A stretch of DNA of 64,000 bases from Flavobacterium cupriresistens (lineage in GTDB: Bacteria; Bacteroidota; Bacteroidia; Flavobacteriales; Flavobacteriaceae): contig NZ_CP087134.1 of NCBI RefSeq assembly GCF_020911925.1, positions 1,426,001 to 1,490,000 on the forward strand, in the 5' to 3' direction. The notes under the pieces were generated by a model that saw only the letters and a list, made by a program, of their open reading frames with translations, had not been told where the DNA came from and did no database searches. Positions 55,185 to 63,480 of the stretch are shown one piece after another. A program made the position numbers and the translations under genes. Positions within the stretch are counted from its first letter, which is position 1; each line of letters starts with the position of its first letter.

Positions 55185-55538
55185 TTAGTTTTTACCAATT
55201 TCTCCTAAATGGGTGTTTTTAAAACCGGTTTCGTACTTTAAACCATAACCAAAAAAGCGATCCATTGCAGCGTGAGAAAATAGAATTACTCCGATTAGCT
55301 GGGCCACTTCAATCTTTAGATAACAACCTGAAATATAGAACAAAACAGCAATTCCACGATGATGAAATAAATTGTATAAAAAAGCTCCTGTTTTAGCATT
55401 AACCGTATAACCCAACATGGATACGTCGGGTGCCAAGATCAGTACTAAAAACCACCACCATTCATAACTCAGAAGACTGAATAAATAGAGGCCAAGTATA
55501 AATAAACCTAATTCTTCTAATTTGATAACTGTTTTCAT
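55185..55538 (-). CDS. DUF4260 membrane protein
   Basis: A 117-residue protein with three or four membrane helices and the DUF4260 motifs EWWWFLVLILAPDVSMLGY, TGAFLYNLFHHRG and HAAMDRFFGYGLKY. It is overlapped by the upstream GNAT gene by four bases. Function unknown. Confidence 0.88.
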   Translation of the reverse strand: MKTVIKLEELGLFILGLYLFSLLSYEWWWFLVLILAPDVSMLGYTVNAKTGAFLYNLFHHRGIAVLFYISGCYLKIEVAQLIGVILFSHAAMDRFFGYGLKYETGFKNTHLGEIGKN

Positions 55539-55936
55539 TTGATCACTTTTTCCATCATTTTTTCGGGATGGTCTAATGCTTTAAATCCAAATTTCTCGTA
55601 TAAAAAATGGGCATCAGTTGTGGCCAATCTCCAGATTTTAATTTCGTTCAGTAACGGTTCATTCATCATTTTCTCAATTAGAATAGACGAATAACCTTTT
55701 CCCTGATGTTCTTCAGTAATAAAAACATCCATGACATAAGCAAAAACAACGTAATCGGTTATCACACGTGCAAAACCAATTTGTTTGTCGTCAAGATAAA
55801 TTCCAAAACAAACAGAAGCATCAATAGTTCGTTGTACCTCTTCGATTGTGCGCCCCGCAGCCCAATAAATGTCTTTTAAAAAGTGCTGAATAAACGGAAC
55901 GTCAAGTTTGCTTTTATCGGTTGAAACTGTAATCAT
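55535..55936 (-). CDS. GNAT-family N-acetyltransferase
   Basis: A 133-residue acetyltransferase. The acetyl-CoA loop is VFITEEHQGKGYSSILIEKM and the C-terminal strand LYEKFGFKALDHPEKMM. Substrate unknown. The start of the DUF4260 gene overlaps its stop. Confidence 0.9.
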   Translation of the reverse strand: MITVSTDKSKLDVPFIQHFLKDIYWAAGRTIEEVQRTIDASVCFGIYLDDKQIGFARVITDYVVFAYVMDVFITEEHQGKGYSSILIEKMMNEPLLNEIKIWRLATTDAHFLYEKFGFKALDHPEKMMEKVIK

Positions 55937-55990
55937 AATTAATTGTTGATTTTAGATTTTGACTGTAGATTTAAGGCTTCAGATTTGAAA

Positions 55991-56767
55991 TCAGCAATCT
56001 GAAATCTGAAATAGAATTGGTTTAGACGGACTCGCATCATTCTCAAACGAAGCGATTTGTAAATTTAGTATATAATCTCCGTCTTTAACTTCATCGGGAA
56101 CATAAATCATTTCTGTAATGGTAGCTTTTAGTCGGGCATCAGGATTTAAATGAAGCGTGTCTTTTACATTCCAAAATGCTTTATGGGCTAACAATTTTCC
56201 TTCGTCATGCTCTCTGTCAACACTTGGTAAATCAATTAATAAATGCTGGATTTCGCTTTCACGAATAAAAACAGCAGCGTCTTCGGCCAAATAAGGCGGA
56301 TTGGTATTCGAATATTTTCTTGATTTTTTATCCTTTTGATTGGGTAGTGTTCTGATAATTAAAGCCTCCGTTGTCAAATTGCGTGAAGTCGAAAGGTTCA
56401 TTGCTTTTTGGACTTGCTCTTTAGTAATTAGCAAATCTTCTCCAATTGTTTCAGGTGCAATAGTGATCAATTTTGCCGAAAAGAAAAATTGGGTCAAGGA
56501 TTGATTGATGCTGTAAAAATCGGTTGTAATGTGTCCCAAACATTCGGTGTGTGTACCGTGTCCGTGTGGGTTGAAAAAAATATTATTGAAATTAGTTGAT
56601 GATTTTCCTTCCGAAACTTTGCCAATCCAGTCTCCAAAAACTACGGGTTCAATAGTCGGTTTTTCGATGTACCAGGCAATTGGGTTTTCATCGGTATTTG
56701 TTAATGGGATTGAGATGTCTATGGGTTTAGATAAGTCAATTTCGAAGTTGTTTATTTTAGCTAACAC
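55991..56767 (-). CDS. Cyclase-family (kynurenine formamidase-like) metal hydrolase
   Basis: A 258-residue protein of the cyclase/KynB fold: ISIPLTNTDENPIAWY, then the metal motif PHGHGTHTECLGHI (H-x-x-T-H-x-E type) and DLPSVDREHDEG. The family hydrolyses formamides, arylformamides and lactones. The frame is open to a TTG at 56788, but those bases belong to a GCGCAAAGG repeat; the GTG at 56767 (LAKINNFEIDLSKPID) is preferred. Confidence 0.85.
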   Translation of the reverse strand: MLAKINNFEIDLSKPIDISIPLTNTDENPIAWYIEKPTIEPVVFGDWIGKVSEGKSSTNFNNIFFNPHGHGTHTECLGHITTDFYSINQSLTQFFFSAKLITIAPETIGEDLLITKEQVQKAMNLSTSRNLTTEALIIRTLPNQKDKKSRKYSNTNPPYLAEDAAVFIRESEIQHLLIDLPSVDREHDEGKLLAHKAFWNVKDTLHLNPDARLKATITEMIYVPDEVKDGDYILNLQIASFENDASPSKPILFQISDC

Positions 56768-56854
56768 AGTTGTTTTTTTATGCCGCAAAGGCGCAAAGGC
56801 GCAAAATGAAATTACAATTTACTTTGCGCCTTTGTGTCTTCGTGGCTAATTTTC

Positions 56855-57988
56855 TTATTTCAAATTTAAATAAAATAAATCCGATGCTATCCCATCCGTC
56901 AAAAATTTTCCTTTTTGGGTTGGTCTTAAAATGTTGTCAGCAATATAAAGCAATTCGTCATTTAAGAATTTTTGTGCTTGTTGCTTCAGATAATCTAAAT
57001 ATTCAGTGCCAAATTCATCTTTAATTCTTTCGAGAGAAACACCCCAAATGGTTCGTAATCCCGTCATGATGTATTCGTTGTAGCGATCTGATTTTGAAAG
57101 AATTTCAGTTTCTATCGGCAGAGCATTATCTTGAATAGATTTGATATACAGTGCATTATTCGCTACATTCCAGCCTCTCTTTTCGCCATCATAACTATGT
57201 GCAGAAGGTCCGACGCCAATGTATTTTTTACCCAGCCAATAAGCCGAATTGTTTTTGGAGAAGTAGTTTTCTTTACCAAAGTTGGATAATTCGTAATGAA
57301 TGAAATTGTTTTTCTGAAGCATTTCTACCAGAATCATAAAGTGATTGGAAGCAACTTCATCCTGGGGTTCAGCAATTTTTCCGGTATCGATAAGTTTCTT
57401 CAAGGCAGTTTTGGGTTCAACCGTAAGAGCATAACTTGAAATGTGCGGAATGCCGAAACTTAAGGCAGTTTCAATATTTTGTTTCCACATTTCGTCTGTC
57501 ATTCCCGGAATGCCATAAATTAAATCGAGGGATATGTTATCGAAATATTTAGTTGCCTCGGCTAAACAATTTTTGGCTTCCGCCGAATTATGAGCGCGAT
57601 TCATCAGTTTTAAATCCTCTTCAAAAAAAGACTGAATGCCAATGCTAAGGCGGTTTATAAGACTTTTTGATAACTCAAAAATTCGCTCTTTAGACAAGTC
57701 ATCCGGATTAGCTTCGAGTGTGATTTCCGGATTTTCAGCAACTTTATAATTCTCGTAAACGGTGTCAATCAAAAGTTGTAATTCTGAATTCTCTAAAACA
57801 GACGGAGTTCCACCGCCAAAATAAATGGTTTCTACAATTTCATCTTCAAACTCATTTTTGCGCATCCGGATTTCTTTGGCAATAGCCAAAACCATTTCCT
57901 CTTTCTTCTTCATCGAAGTCGAAAAATGAAAATCGCAATAATGGCAAGCCTGTTTGCAGAAAGGTATGTGGATGTAGATGCCGCTCAT
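56855..57988 (-). CDS. hemW: Radical SAM heme chaperone HemW
   Basis: A 377-residue radical SAM protein. The cluster motif is IPFCKQACHYCDFHFS (C-x3-C-x2-C). YFGGGTPSVL and EANPDDL, RLSIGIQSFFEEDLKLMNRAH follow as in HemW/HemN-like proteins. HemW proteins carry heme to respiratory enzymes and are not true coproporphyrinogen oxidases. The first Tyr-Cys pattern of HemN is absent, which supports HemW. Confidence 0.9.
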   Translation of the reverse strand: MSGIYIHIPFCKQACHYCDFHFSTSMKKKEEMVLAIAKEIRMRKNEFEDEIVETIYFGGGTPSVLENSELQLLIDTVYENYKVAENPEITLEANPDDLSKERIFELSKSLINRLSIGIQSFFEEDLKLMNRAHNSAEAKNCLAEATKYFDNISLDLIYGIPGMTDEMWKQNIETALSFGIPHISSYALTVEPKTALKKLIDTGKIAEPQDEVASNHFMILVEMLQKNNFIHYELSNFGKENYFSKNNSAYWLGKKYIGVGPSAHSYDGEKRGWNVANNALYIKSIQDNALPIETEILSKSDRYNEYIMTGLRTIWGVSLERIKDEFGTEYLDYLKQQAQKFLNDELLYIADNILRPTQKGKFLTDGIASDLFYLNLK

Positions 57989-58050
57989 TTTTTTAGTTTG
58001 CAGTCCCAGTCTCAGTTTTCAGTTCTGAGACTGAAAACTGAGACTGAAAA

Positions 58051-58605
58051 CTATTTCTTAACTCGTTCCTCATTCTGTTTCACAAAAGCATCCCAACCCG
58101 AATAGCTTTGTCCGGCAACAATTTTTCCGGAATTGAAAAAATGACAGACCGCAGCCGCCAAACCATCGGTTGAATCGAGGTTTTTTGGAAGTTCTTTTAA
58201 GCCTAAAAGCTGTTGGAGCATTTTGGCAACTTGTTCTTTGCTGGCATTTCCGTTTCCGGTAATTGCCATTTTTATCTTTTTGGGTTCGTATTCTGTAATC
58301 GGAATATCCCTTGAAAGTCCCGCTGCCATTGCAACGCCTTGCGCACGACCTAATTTTAGCATCGATTGTACGTTTTTGCCAAAGAAAGGTGCTTCGATCG
58401 CAATTTCGTCCGGACTATGTGTTTCGATTAATTCTATGGTACGCTCAAAAATGATTTTAAGTTTCTGGTAATGATTGTCATATTTGGAAAGTTGCAATTC
58501 GTTAAGCTGCAGGAATTCCATTTTTTTATTAATGACTTTAATCAATCCAAAACCCATAATCGTTGTTCCGGGGTCAATACCTAATATGATGCGTTCTTTT
58601 GTCAA
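58051..58605 (-). CDS. ruvC: Holliday junction resolvase RuvC
   Basis: A 184-residue endonuclease that resolves Holliday junctions with RuvAB. Catalytic acidic residues are visible: ILGIDPGTTIMGFG (first Asp), IAIEAPFFGKNVQSMLKLGR (Glu) and the terminal pair in NLDSTDGLAAAVCHF. No ruvA or ruvB is adjacent. Transcribed in the same direction as hemW, 62 bp apart. Confidence 0.95.
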   Translation of the reverse strand: MTKERIILGIDPGTTIMGFGLIKVINKKMEFLQLNELQLSKYDNHYQKLKIIFERTIELIETHSPDEIAIEAPFFGKNVQSMLKLGRAQGVAMAAGLSRDIPITEYEPKKIKMAITGNGNASKEQVAKMLQQLLGLKELPKNLDSTDGLAAAVCHFFNSGKIVAGQSYSGWDAFVKQNEERVKK

Positions 58606-58775
58606 GAGTGTTTTTGTTTCAAGTTTTTTGTTTGTTTCGCCAATTTGGCTTCTAGTCTAATGTCACGTTTCAAGTTTCAAGTTGAAAACGGATAAGGACA
58701 CATTTCCTCATTTTCAAATTGACACATTTTCTAATTTTCAAATGGTCACATTCTCTAATTGCTTACTTTTGCGCT

Positions 58776-59720
58776 ATGATTTCAATTCCCCACAAAGCTA
58801 AACAATTCCTCGTTCTTCTGGCCAAACTTTTGATTGTAGGCGGTGCATTTTATTTTATTTACGATCAGTTGGCGCATAACGACAAACTCGATTGGCAGAA
58901 GTTTATTACTTTATTTCGTAAAAACCAATCCGTTTTAGGAATAGCTTTTATTTTGCTTTTGAGTGTTCTGAATCGTTATTTTGAGATTCTAAAATGGCAG
59001 AACCTGGCTAAAGTATTGCATGAAATTTCGATAGGACAAGCCACCAAAGAAGTTTTGGCAGCCTTAACCGCCGGAATTTTTACGCCAAACGGAGTAGGGG
59101 AATATGCCGGAAAAGCCTTGTTTTATTCGAAATGGGAAGCCAAAAAAGTGGTTTTTCTGAATCTGATCTGTAATGGAATTCAAATGGTTCTGACCGTGAT
59201 TTTTGGCGTTTTTGGCTTGTTGTATTTCAATGCCAAATACAATGTAATCACCACCAAAACGGTGGCAATACTGTTTGCGGTTTTCTTTTTCTTTTTTATT
59301 GTTTTGTTTTCGTTGAAGAAAATAAAAATCAAAGGATACTCCATCGAGAAATTGCTTCATAAGATTAACGAGCTTCCGAAGTCCGTTCATCAAAAAAATA
59401 TACTTTTAGGGATTTGTCGTTATTTGGTTTTCTCGCATCAGTATTATTTTTTATTTCTGGCTTTTGATGTCGAACTGCCTTATTTTACGCTCATTGCAAC
59501 CATTGCAGTGGTTTACTTTTTAGCTTCTTCTTTACCCACTTTTCAGTTTTTGGATTTCGCGGTAAAAGGAAGTGTTGCCATTTATTTCTTTGGAATTTTA
59601 GGCGTAAATGAATGGATTGTTGTTTTTATCTCGACCTTAATGTGGTTTTTAAATGTGGTTTTGCCGGTTATTTTAGGCAGCTATTATGTGTTGAATTTTA
59701 AAACTAAAACCGCAGAATGA
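58776..59720 (+). CDS. Lysylphosphatidylglycerol-flippase-like membrane protein (UPF0104)
   Basis: A 314-residue protein with about eight membrane helices. LAALTAGIFTPNGVGEYAGKALFYSK is the conserved loop of the UPF0104/LPG_synthase_TM family. The family translocates or moves lipids; there is no synthetase domain. The open frame starts at TTG 58719, but the ATG at 58776 is a better start. It overlaps the glycosyltransferase by four bases, so the two may act on the same lipid-linked sugar. Confidence 0.85.
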   Translation: MISIPHKAKQFLVLLAKLLIVGGAFYFIYDQLAHNDKLDWQKFITLFRKNQSVLGIAFILLLSVLNRYFEILKWQNLAKVLHEISIGQATKEVLAALTAGIFTPNGVGEYAGKALFYSKWEAKKVVFLNLICNGIQMVLTVIFGVFGLLYFNAKYNVITTKTVAILFAVFFFFFIVLFSLKKIKIKGYSIEKLLHKINELPKSVHQKNILLGICRYLVFSHQYYFLFLAFDVELPYFTLIATIAVVYFLASSLPTFQFLDFAVKGSVAIYFFGILGVNEWIVVFISTLMWFLNVVLPVILGSYYVLNFKTKTAE

Positions 59721-60820
59721 GTCTGGCTTTGTTGGTCATATTAGCAATTTATGTGCTAACAATTGGGTGGCTTATTTATGGTTATACCAAAGTAAAGAAG
59801 TACAAAGAGAAAAATTTAAAGCCTCAAACGGGTTTTACAATTATAGTACCTTTTAGAAACGAAGCAGATAATTTGCCACATCTTTTAGCAAGTTTTTCAA
59901 AGCTCAATTACCCGACTGATTTGTTTGAGGTTATTTTGGTGGATGATCAGTCCAGTGATCATTTTCAGGTTTCAGGTTTCAGGTTTCAGGTTTCGGTGAT
60001 CGACACGATCAGGGTTTCGGAATCTCCTAAAAAGGACGCTATTTCTACGGCAATGCAACATGTAAAAACTGATTGGGTTATTACTACCGATGCAGATTGT
60101 ATCGTTTCGGAAAACTGGTTGCTGACTTTTGATAATTATATTCAGGAGAATAGGGTTTCGATGTTAGCGGGCGCGGTTACCTACGATTGTGAGGATTCAT
60201 TTTTGCATCATTTTCAGCAGTTGGATCTTACCAGTTTGCAAGGAGCAACCATTGGAAGTTTTGGACTAGAAAGAGCCTTTATGTGTAACGGTGCTAATTT
60301 TGCATACACAAAAGTTTTGTTTGAAAAATTAAATGGTTTTGATGGCAATAATAAAATAGCGAGTGGCGATGATGTTTTTTTACTGCAAAAAGGAGTAGAA
60401 TTATGTTCTAACGAGATTCATTATTTAAAAGCGGAAGCTGCGATTGTACACACACAGCCCACGCAGGACTGGAAATCATTGTTTTATCAGAGAGTACGCT
60501 GGGCAGCCAAAACAAGTTCGTATCAGAGCGGTTTTGGAAAGACGCTGGGATTGATTGTTTTCTTCGGAAATCTGAGTTTTGTAATCGGAACTGTACTTTT
60601 TGTCTTTGGAATCTGGTCTTGGAAGCTTTTTGTTTTGTTTGTCTTTTCAAAGTTCACAATTGATTTTGTATTGCTTTATAGCACAAATCAATTTCTAAGA
60701 AAGACCAGAATAAAAAACCTTATTCTGAGCAGTATCTTATATCCCTTTTTTAGCTCGACGGTAGCTTTGTACAGTTTATTCGGTTCTTACGAATGGAAAG
60801 AGAGACGGTTTAAAGTGTAG
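59717..60820 (+). CDS. Glycosyltransferase family 2 with an in-frame heptanucleotide repeat
   Basis: A 367-residue enzyme. One N-terminal helix is followed by the GT2 fold: FTIIVPFRNEADNLPHLLAS, VILVDDQSSD (first metal Asp), TTDADCIVSENW (DxD-like), and SGDDVFLLQKG with QRVRWAAK late. Two or three helices end the protein. Directly after VDDQSSD the sequence becomes HFQVSGFRFQVSV, encoded by a TTTCAGG repeat (59963-59996). Outside that insert the fold is normal. Substrate unknown; likely a surface or lipid-linked sugar. Confidence 0.9.
   Translation: MSLALLVILAIYVLTIGWLIYGYTKVKKYKEKNLKPQTGFTIIVPFRNEADNLPHLLASFSKLNYPTDLFEVILVDDQSSDHFQVSGFRFQVSVIDTIRVSESPKKDAISTAMQHVKTDWVITTDADCIVSENWLLTFDNYIQENRVSMLAGAVTYDCEDSFLHHFQQLDLTSLQGATIGSFGLERAFMCNGANFAYTKVLFEKLNGFDGNNKIASGDDVFLLQKGVELCSNEIHYLKAEAAIVHTQPTQDWKSLFYQRVRWAAKTSSYQSGFGKTLGLIVFFGNLSFVIGTVLFVFGIWSWKLFVLFVFSKFTIDFVLLYSTNQFLRKTRIKNLILSSILYPFFSSTVALYSLFGSYEWKERRFKV
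59963..59996 (+). repeat. Heptanucleotide repeat (TTTCAGG)5 inside the GT2 gene
   Basis: Four exact TTTCAGG units and a fifth variant unit (TTTCGG) lie in tandem. Seven is not a multiple of three, so gain or loss of one unit would shift the reading frame of the glycosyltransferase. In this window the frame is intact. Confidence 0.85.
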
Positions 60821-60869
60821 CATTTAAAGGGTAAACATTTAAATCTTAAATCAAGCTGTGTGTAATTTA

Positions 60870-61034
60870 AACCATGTAAGTAATATAAGTTCATTTAAAG
60901 CAATCTTATATTTTCTTAAATGACTTATATGGTTAGAGTATCGTCTTTAAAACAAACAGAGTCTGATTTGAACCATGTAAGTGATATAGGTTCATTAAAG
61001 ACAAACTTATATTTCTTACATAACTCATATGGTT
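60870..61034. repeat. Two adjacent palindromes of the 'ACCATATAAGTGAT' family
   Basis: 60870-60934 (AACCATGTAAGTAATATAAG ... AAATGACTTATATGGTT) and 60971-61034 (AACCATGTAAGTGATATAGG ... TAACTCATATGGTT). Between and after them lies short AT-rich sequence. They fill the 60821-61043 spacer. Confidence 0.8.
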
Positions 61035-61043
61035 TAAACCAAT

Positions 61044-61529
61044 TTATTTAGCGTCTTTTGCTTTAATAATTACGGGTAGGATAAACTGGGTTTTTACCGG
61101 GATTCCGCGTTTGATGGCAGGATTTACTTTAGGGAAATCGACTAAACGCGCGTGGAGGATACTGTCAATTTTGATTGTGTCGTAAGCAACAGAATCTTTT
61201 GGGAATTGAGGCTCAAATTGCATCGTAGCATTAGGGAAAACGGTCACTTTTACTTCAATCGTATCAAGCTCGGGATAAAGGATAGAAAGGGAATCGATGT
61301 CTAATTTTTCCTGAATAAGTTGTGCCATTTTTTCGAAGAAACATTGTTCACGCAGTTTTTTATCCGCTATTTTTTCGCAATCTACTACAGAGGGGAATTC
61401 ATCTACTTCTTTCCAGTTAATCGATTTTAGTTCTTTTTGCAGTAATTCTTTTTCAGACGGAACCTGCTTCTCAAAATATTGACAAGAATTGAAAAGTAAA
61501 ACGACTATAAAAAGAAGAAGTTGTCTCAA
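61044..61529 (-). CDS. TonB-like domain lipoprotein
   Basis: A 161-residue lipoprotein (lipobox LLFIVVLLFNSC). The C-terminal part includes PAIKRGIPVKTQFILPVIIK, similar to TonB C-terminal strands. The N-terminal part has CEKIADKKLREQCFFEKMAQ, as seen in the first half of exported TonB-related Bacteroidota proteins. No transmembrane anchor follows the signal, so it is not a classical TonB. A second exported gene lies upstream. Confidence 0.7.
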   Translation of the reverse strand: MRQLLLFIVVLLFNSCQYFEKQVPSEKELLQKELKSINWKEVDEFPSVVDCEKIADKKLREQCFFEKMAQLIQEKLDIDSLSILYPELDTIEVKVTVFPNATMQFEPQFPKDSVAYDTIKIDSILHARLVDFPKVNPAIKRGIPVKTQFILPVIIKAKDAK

Positions 61530-61577
61530 GATTTTGATGTTGAATGGAACTGATTTGATTCGGTTGTAAAAATACGA

Positions 61578-61961
61578 TTATTTTTTTTGGGATGCTTTGT
61601 ATTGGAGATATTCTTCATAGCTTTTTGAAAGCCATTCTTCTTTGTTTTGTGCTGCAACTTCTTTCTGTTCAGGATATAAAGCCGAAAGGCGATCTGAAAA
61701 AGTAGCAATCTGAACGGTATAGTTATAAAATTCTGTTTTGCTTAATACAATATTTGGATCACTCCTGCGATTAAAATACTCGAGGAAAAGCGCATTAAAA
61801 TCTTTCATAGAAAAATTTAATACTTTTTTCTTATTACTTTTATAAATACTGTCTTGAACTAATTGGTCATCTATTGAAAGTTTTTTGGCCTGTGCGTGTA
61901 TATTTACATTGCTCATAAAGATCAAAAAACAAAATAAAGATAAGGGCAAAAGTCTTGACAT
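61578..61961 (-). CDS. Small exported hypothetical protein
   Basis: A 127-residue protein with a signal peptide (LLPLSLFCFLIFMSNVNIHA) followed by a helical, charged region (FNALFLEYFNRRSDPNIVLS, YNYTVQIATFSDRLSALYPE). No family is recognised. It lies 48 bp upstream of the TonB-like lipoprotein on the same strand and is probably co-transcribed. Confidence 0.65.
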   Translation of the reverse strand: MSRLLPLSLFCFLIFMSNVNIHAQAKKLSIDDQLVQDSIYKSNKKKVLNFSMKDFNALFLEYFNRRSDPNIVLSKTEFYNYTVQIATFSDRLSALYPEQKEVAAQNKEEWLSKSYEEYLQYKASQKK

Positions 61962-62009
61962 TGTTATAGTTGATTAAATTGCTTGTAAGAACGAATTTAC
62001 AAAAAAAAT

Positions 62010-62510
62010 ATGGATTTAATATTGGTATTACTTGGTTTTGTATGTGTAATTGTTGGTATTTTTGGTAGTTTTTTACCGGTTTTACCCGGATTATCCAGTT
62101 GTTGGGTGGGTTTGTTGTTGTTGTACTTAACTAAGGCTGTCGAAAATAATTATTGGCTCTTGGGAATTACACTTTTGATAACCGTAATTATTACCATTTT
62201 GGATTATGTTATTCCTGCCAAGGGAACAAAGAAGTTTGGCGGAAGCTCCTACGGAATTTGGGGTACTAATATTGGATTAATAGTGGGGATTCTCTCTCCA
62301 ATTCCTTTTGGAGTAATTTTAGGGCCTTTTTTCGGTGCTTTAATCGGGGAGCTTATTTATGATTCCAAAAACCATCGTCGCGCCTTAAAAGCAGCAACAG
62401 GATCCTTGTTGGGATTCCTTGCTTCGGGATTTATTAACTTCTTGTTTTGCATCATTTTTATGGGGATTTTCATAAGTATTGTATGGCAGAATCGAAGTTT
62501 ATTGTTTTAA
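62010..62510 (+). CDS. DUF456 membrane protein
   Basis: A 166-residue protein with about four helices. The repeated glycine-rich segments VGIFGSFLPVLPGLSSCWVG, YVIPAKGTKKFGGSSYGIWG and IPFGVILGPFFGALIGELIY are typical of DUF456 (YqgC). Function unknown. It is divergent from the exported pair upstream; the 62511-62794 spacer beyond it shows only AT-rich sequence. Confidence 0.92.
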   Translation: MDLILVLLGFVCVIVGIFGSFLPVLPGLSSCWVGLLLLYLTKAVENNYWLLGITLLITVIITILDYVIPAKGTKKFGGSSYGIWGTNIGLIVGILSPIPFGVILGPFFGALIGELIYDSKNHRRALKAATGSLLGFLASGFINFLFCIIFMGIFISIVWQNRSLLF

Positions 62511-62794
62511 ATCTTCATTCAGGATTTAAGCTTTTTCTTATTTTTTTGATTTCCTCAAAAAATATTTTAATTTTCTTTCCTTCTTTTTTTCCTTTGTTTT
62601 GATAACGAAAGGGTTATGTTTATTGAGGCTTTTTGCTTTCGATGTTAAATAAGCAGTAAATCCTTTAGTGAATTTTAAACATATTTTTTGAAAATGTTAA
62701 AATATTTTATATTTTTATCCAGATAAACGATTAAAAGCCCCACTTTGTCGATTATTTTGAATGGATTTAAATAATTCTAAAAATAATAAATAGT

Positions 62795-63394
62795 ATGACT
62801 CCGAACCTACAAATTGAACTTAGACGTTTCATATCTTCTAATGTTGTCTCAAAGTTGAATAAGTTTTATTTTGAAAATGATGCTCTTTTAATAAAGGGAA
62901 TTGATGTTTCAATAGGTACAGTTCTGATGGGATTGTATAATAAAGCAGAGGATTCGGGTTTCTATAAGCAAATAGTGTCATCGATAGAGGAGGATTCAAC
63001 ATTTTACGGAGAGGTTGATTTTGCCTCCGGTAGAATTTTATCAGTTGACGATTGTTATCGCTTAGAAGGAAATGGTTTATTGAAAGAGATTTTTGCTAAC
63101 AAAAAAGGACGGATCTCTGAAATGATTTCTAATGAAGTCGGAATCAAAAGTGAAACCGCCAGAGAAATTCTTAATTTTTCAGCACTACTGGTCGTTTCGT
63201 ATCTTAAGAATAATGTTCAGCTTTTAGATAGTTTAAAATTATTGCTGGAAGAGCAGAAAAGAGATATCTTAAACAGTATTCACCCCGGAATCAAAATAAT
63301 ACTTGGATTCTCCTGTTACGAAACGGTAGACGATAAAAACCAAGCAAGCTTAGGAAGGTCCATTTTTACCCTTTTCGGACATAACTTCTTTTAA
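62795..63394 (+). CDS. DUF937-like cytoplasmic protein
   Basis: A 199-residue mainly helical protein: GTVLMGLYNKAEDSGFYKQI, then EIFANKKGRISEMISNEVGI with ETAREILNFSALLVVSYLKN. This resembles DUF937 (YidB-like) proteins. It lacks a signal peptide. Function unknown. Confidence 0.7.
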   Translation: MTPNLQIELRRFISSNVVSKLNKFYFENDALLIKGIDVSIGTVLMGLYNKAEDSGFYKQIVSSIEEDSTFYGEVDFASGRILSVDDCYRLEGNGLLKEIFANKKGRISEMISNEVGIKSETAREILNFSALLVVSYLKNNVQLLDSLKLLLEEQKRDILNSIHPGIKIILGFSCYETVDDKNQASLGRSIFTLFGHNFF

Positions 63395-63427
63395 TATTCC
63401 CCTTAGTCAGAATTGTTATAAAATAAA

Positions 63428-63459
63428 AAATCCCATTTTACAGAAGCAAAATAGGATTT
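63428..63459. terminator. Hairpin between converging genes
   Basis: AAATCCCATTTT-acagaagc-AAAATAGGATTT, A/T-rich both sides, between the DUF937 gene and the converging pseudouridine synthase gene. Confidence 0.75.
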
Positions 63460-63480
63460 GTATTTTTATTTGAGACGTTA

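Noticed and set aside
59717..60820. Frameshifted glycosyltransferase pseudogene
   Set aside because: The repeat keeps the frame, and all GT2 motifs before and after it are in the same frame.
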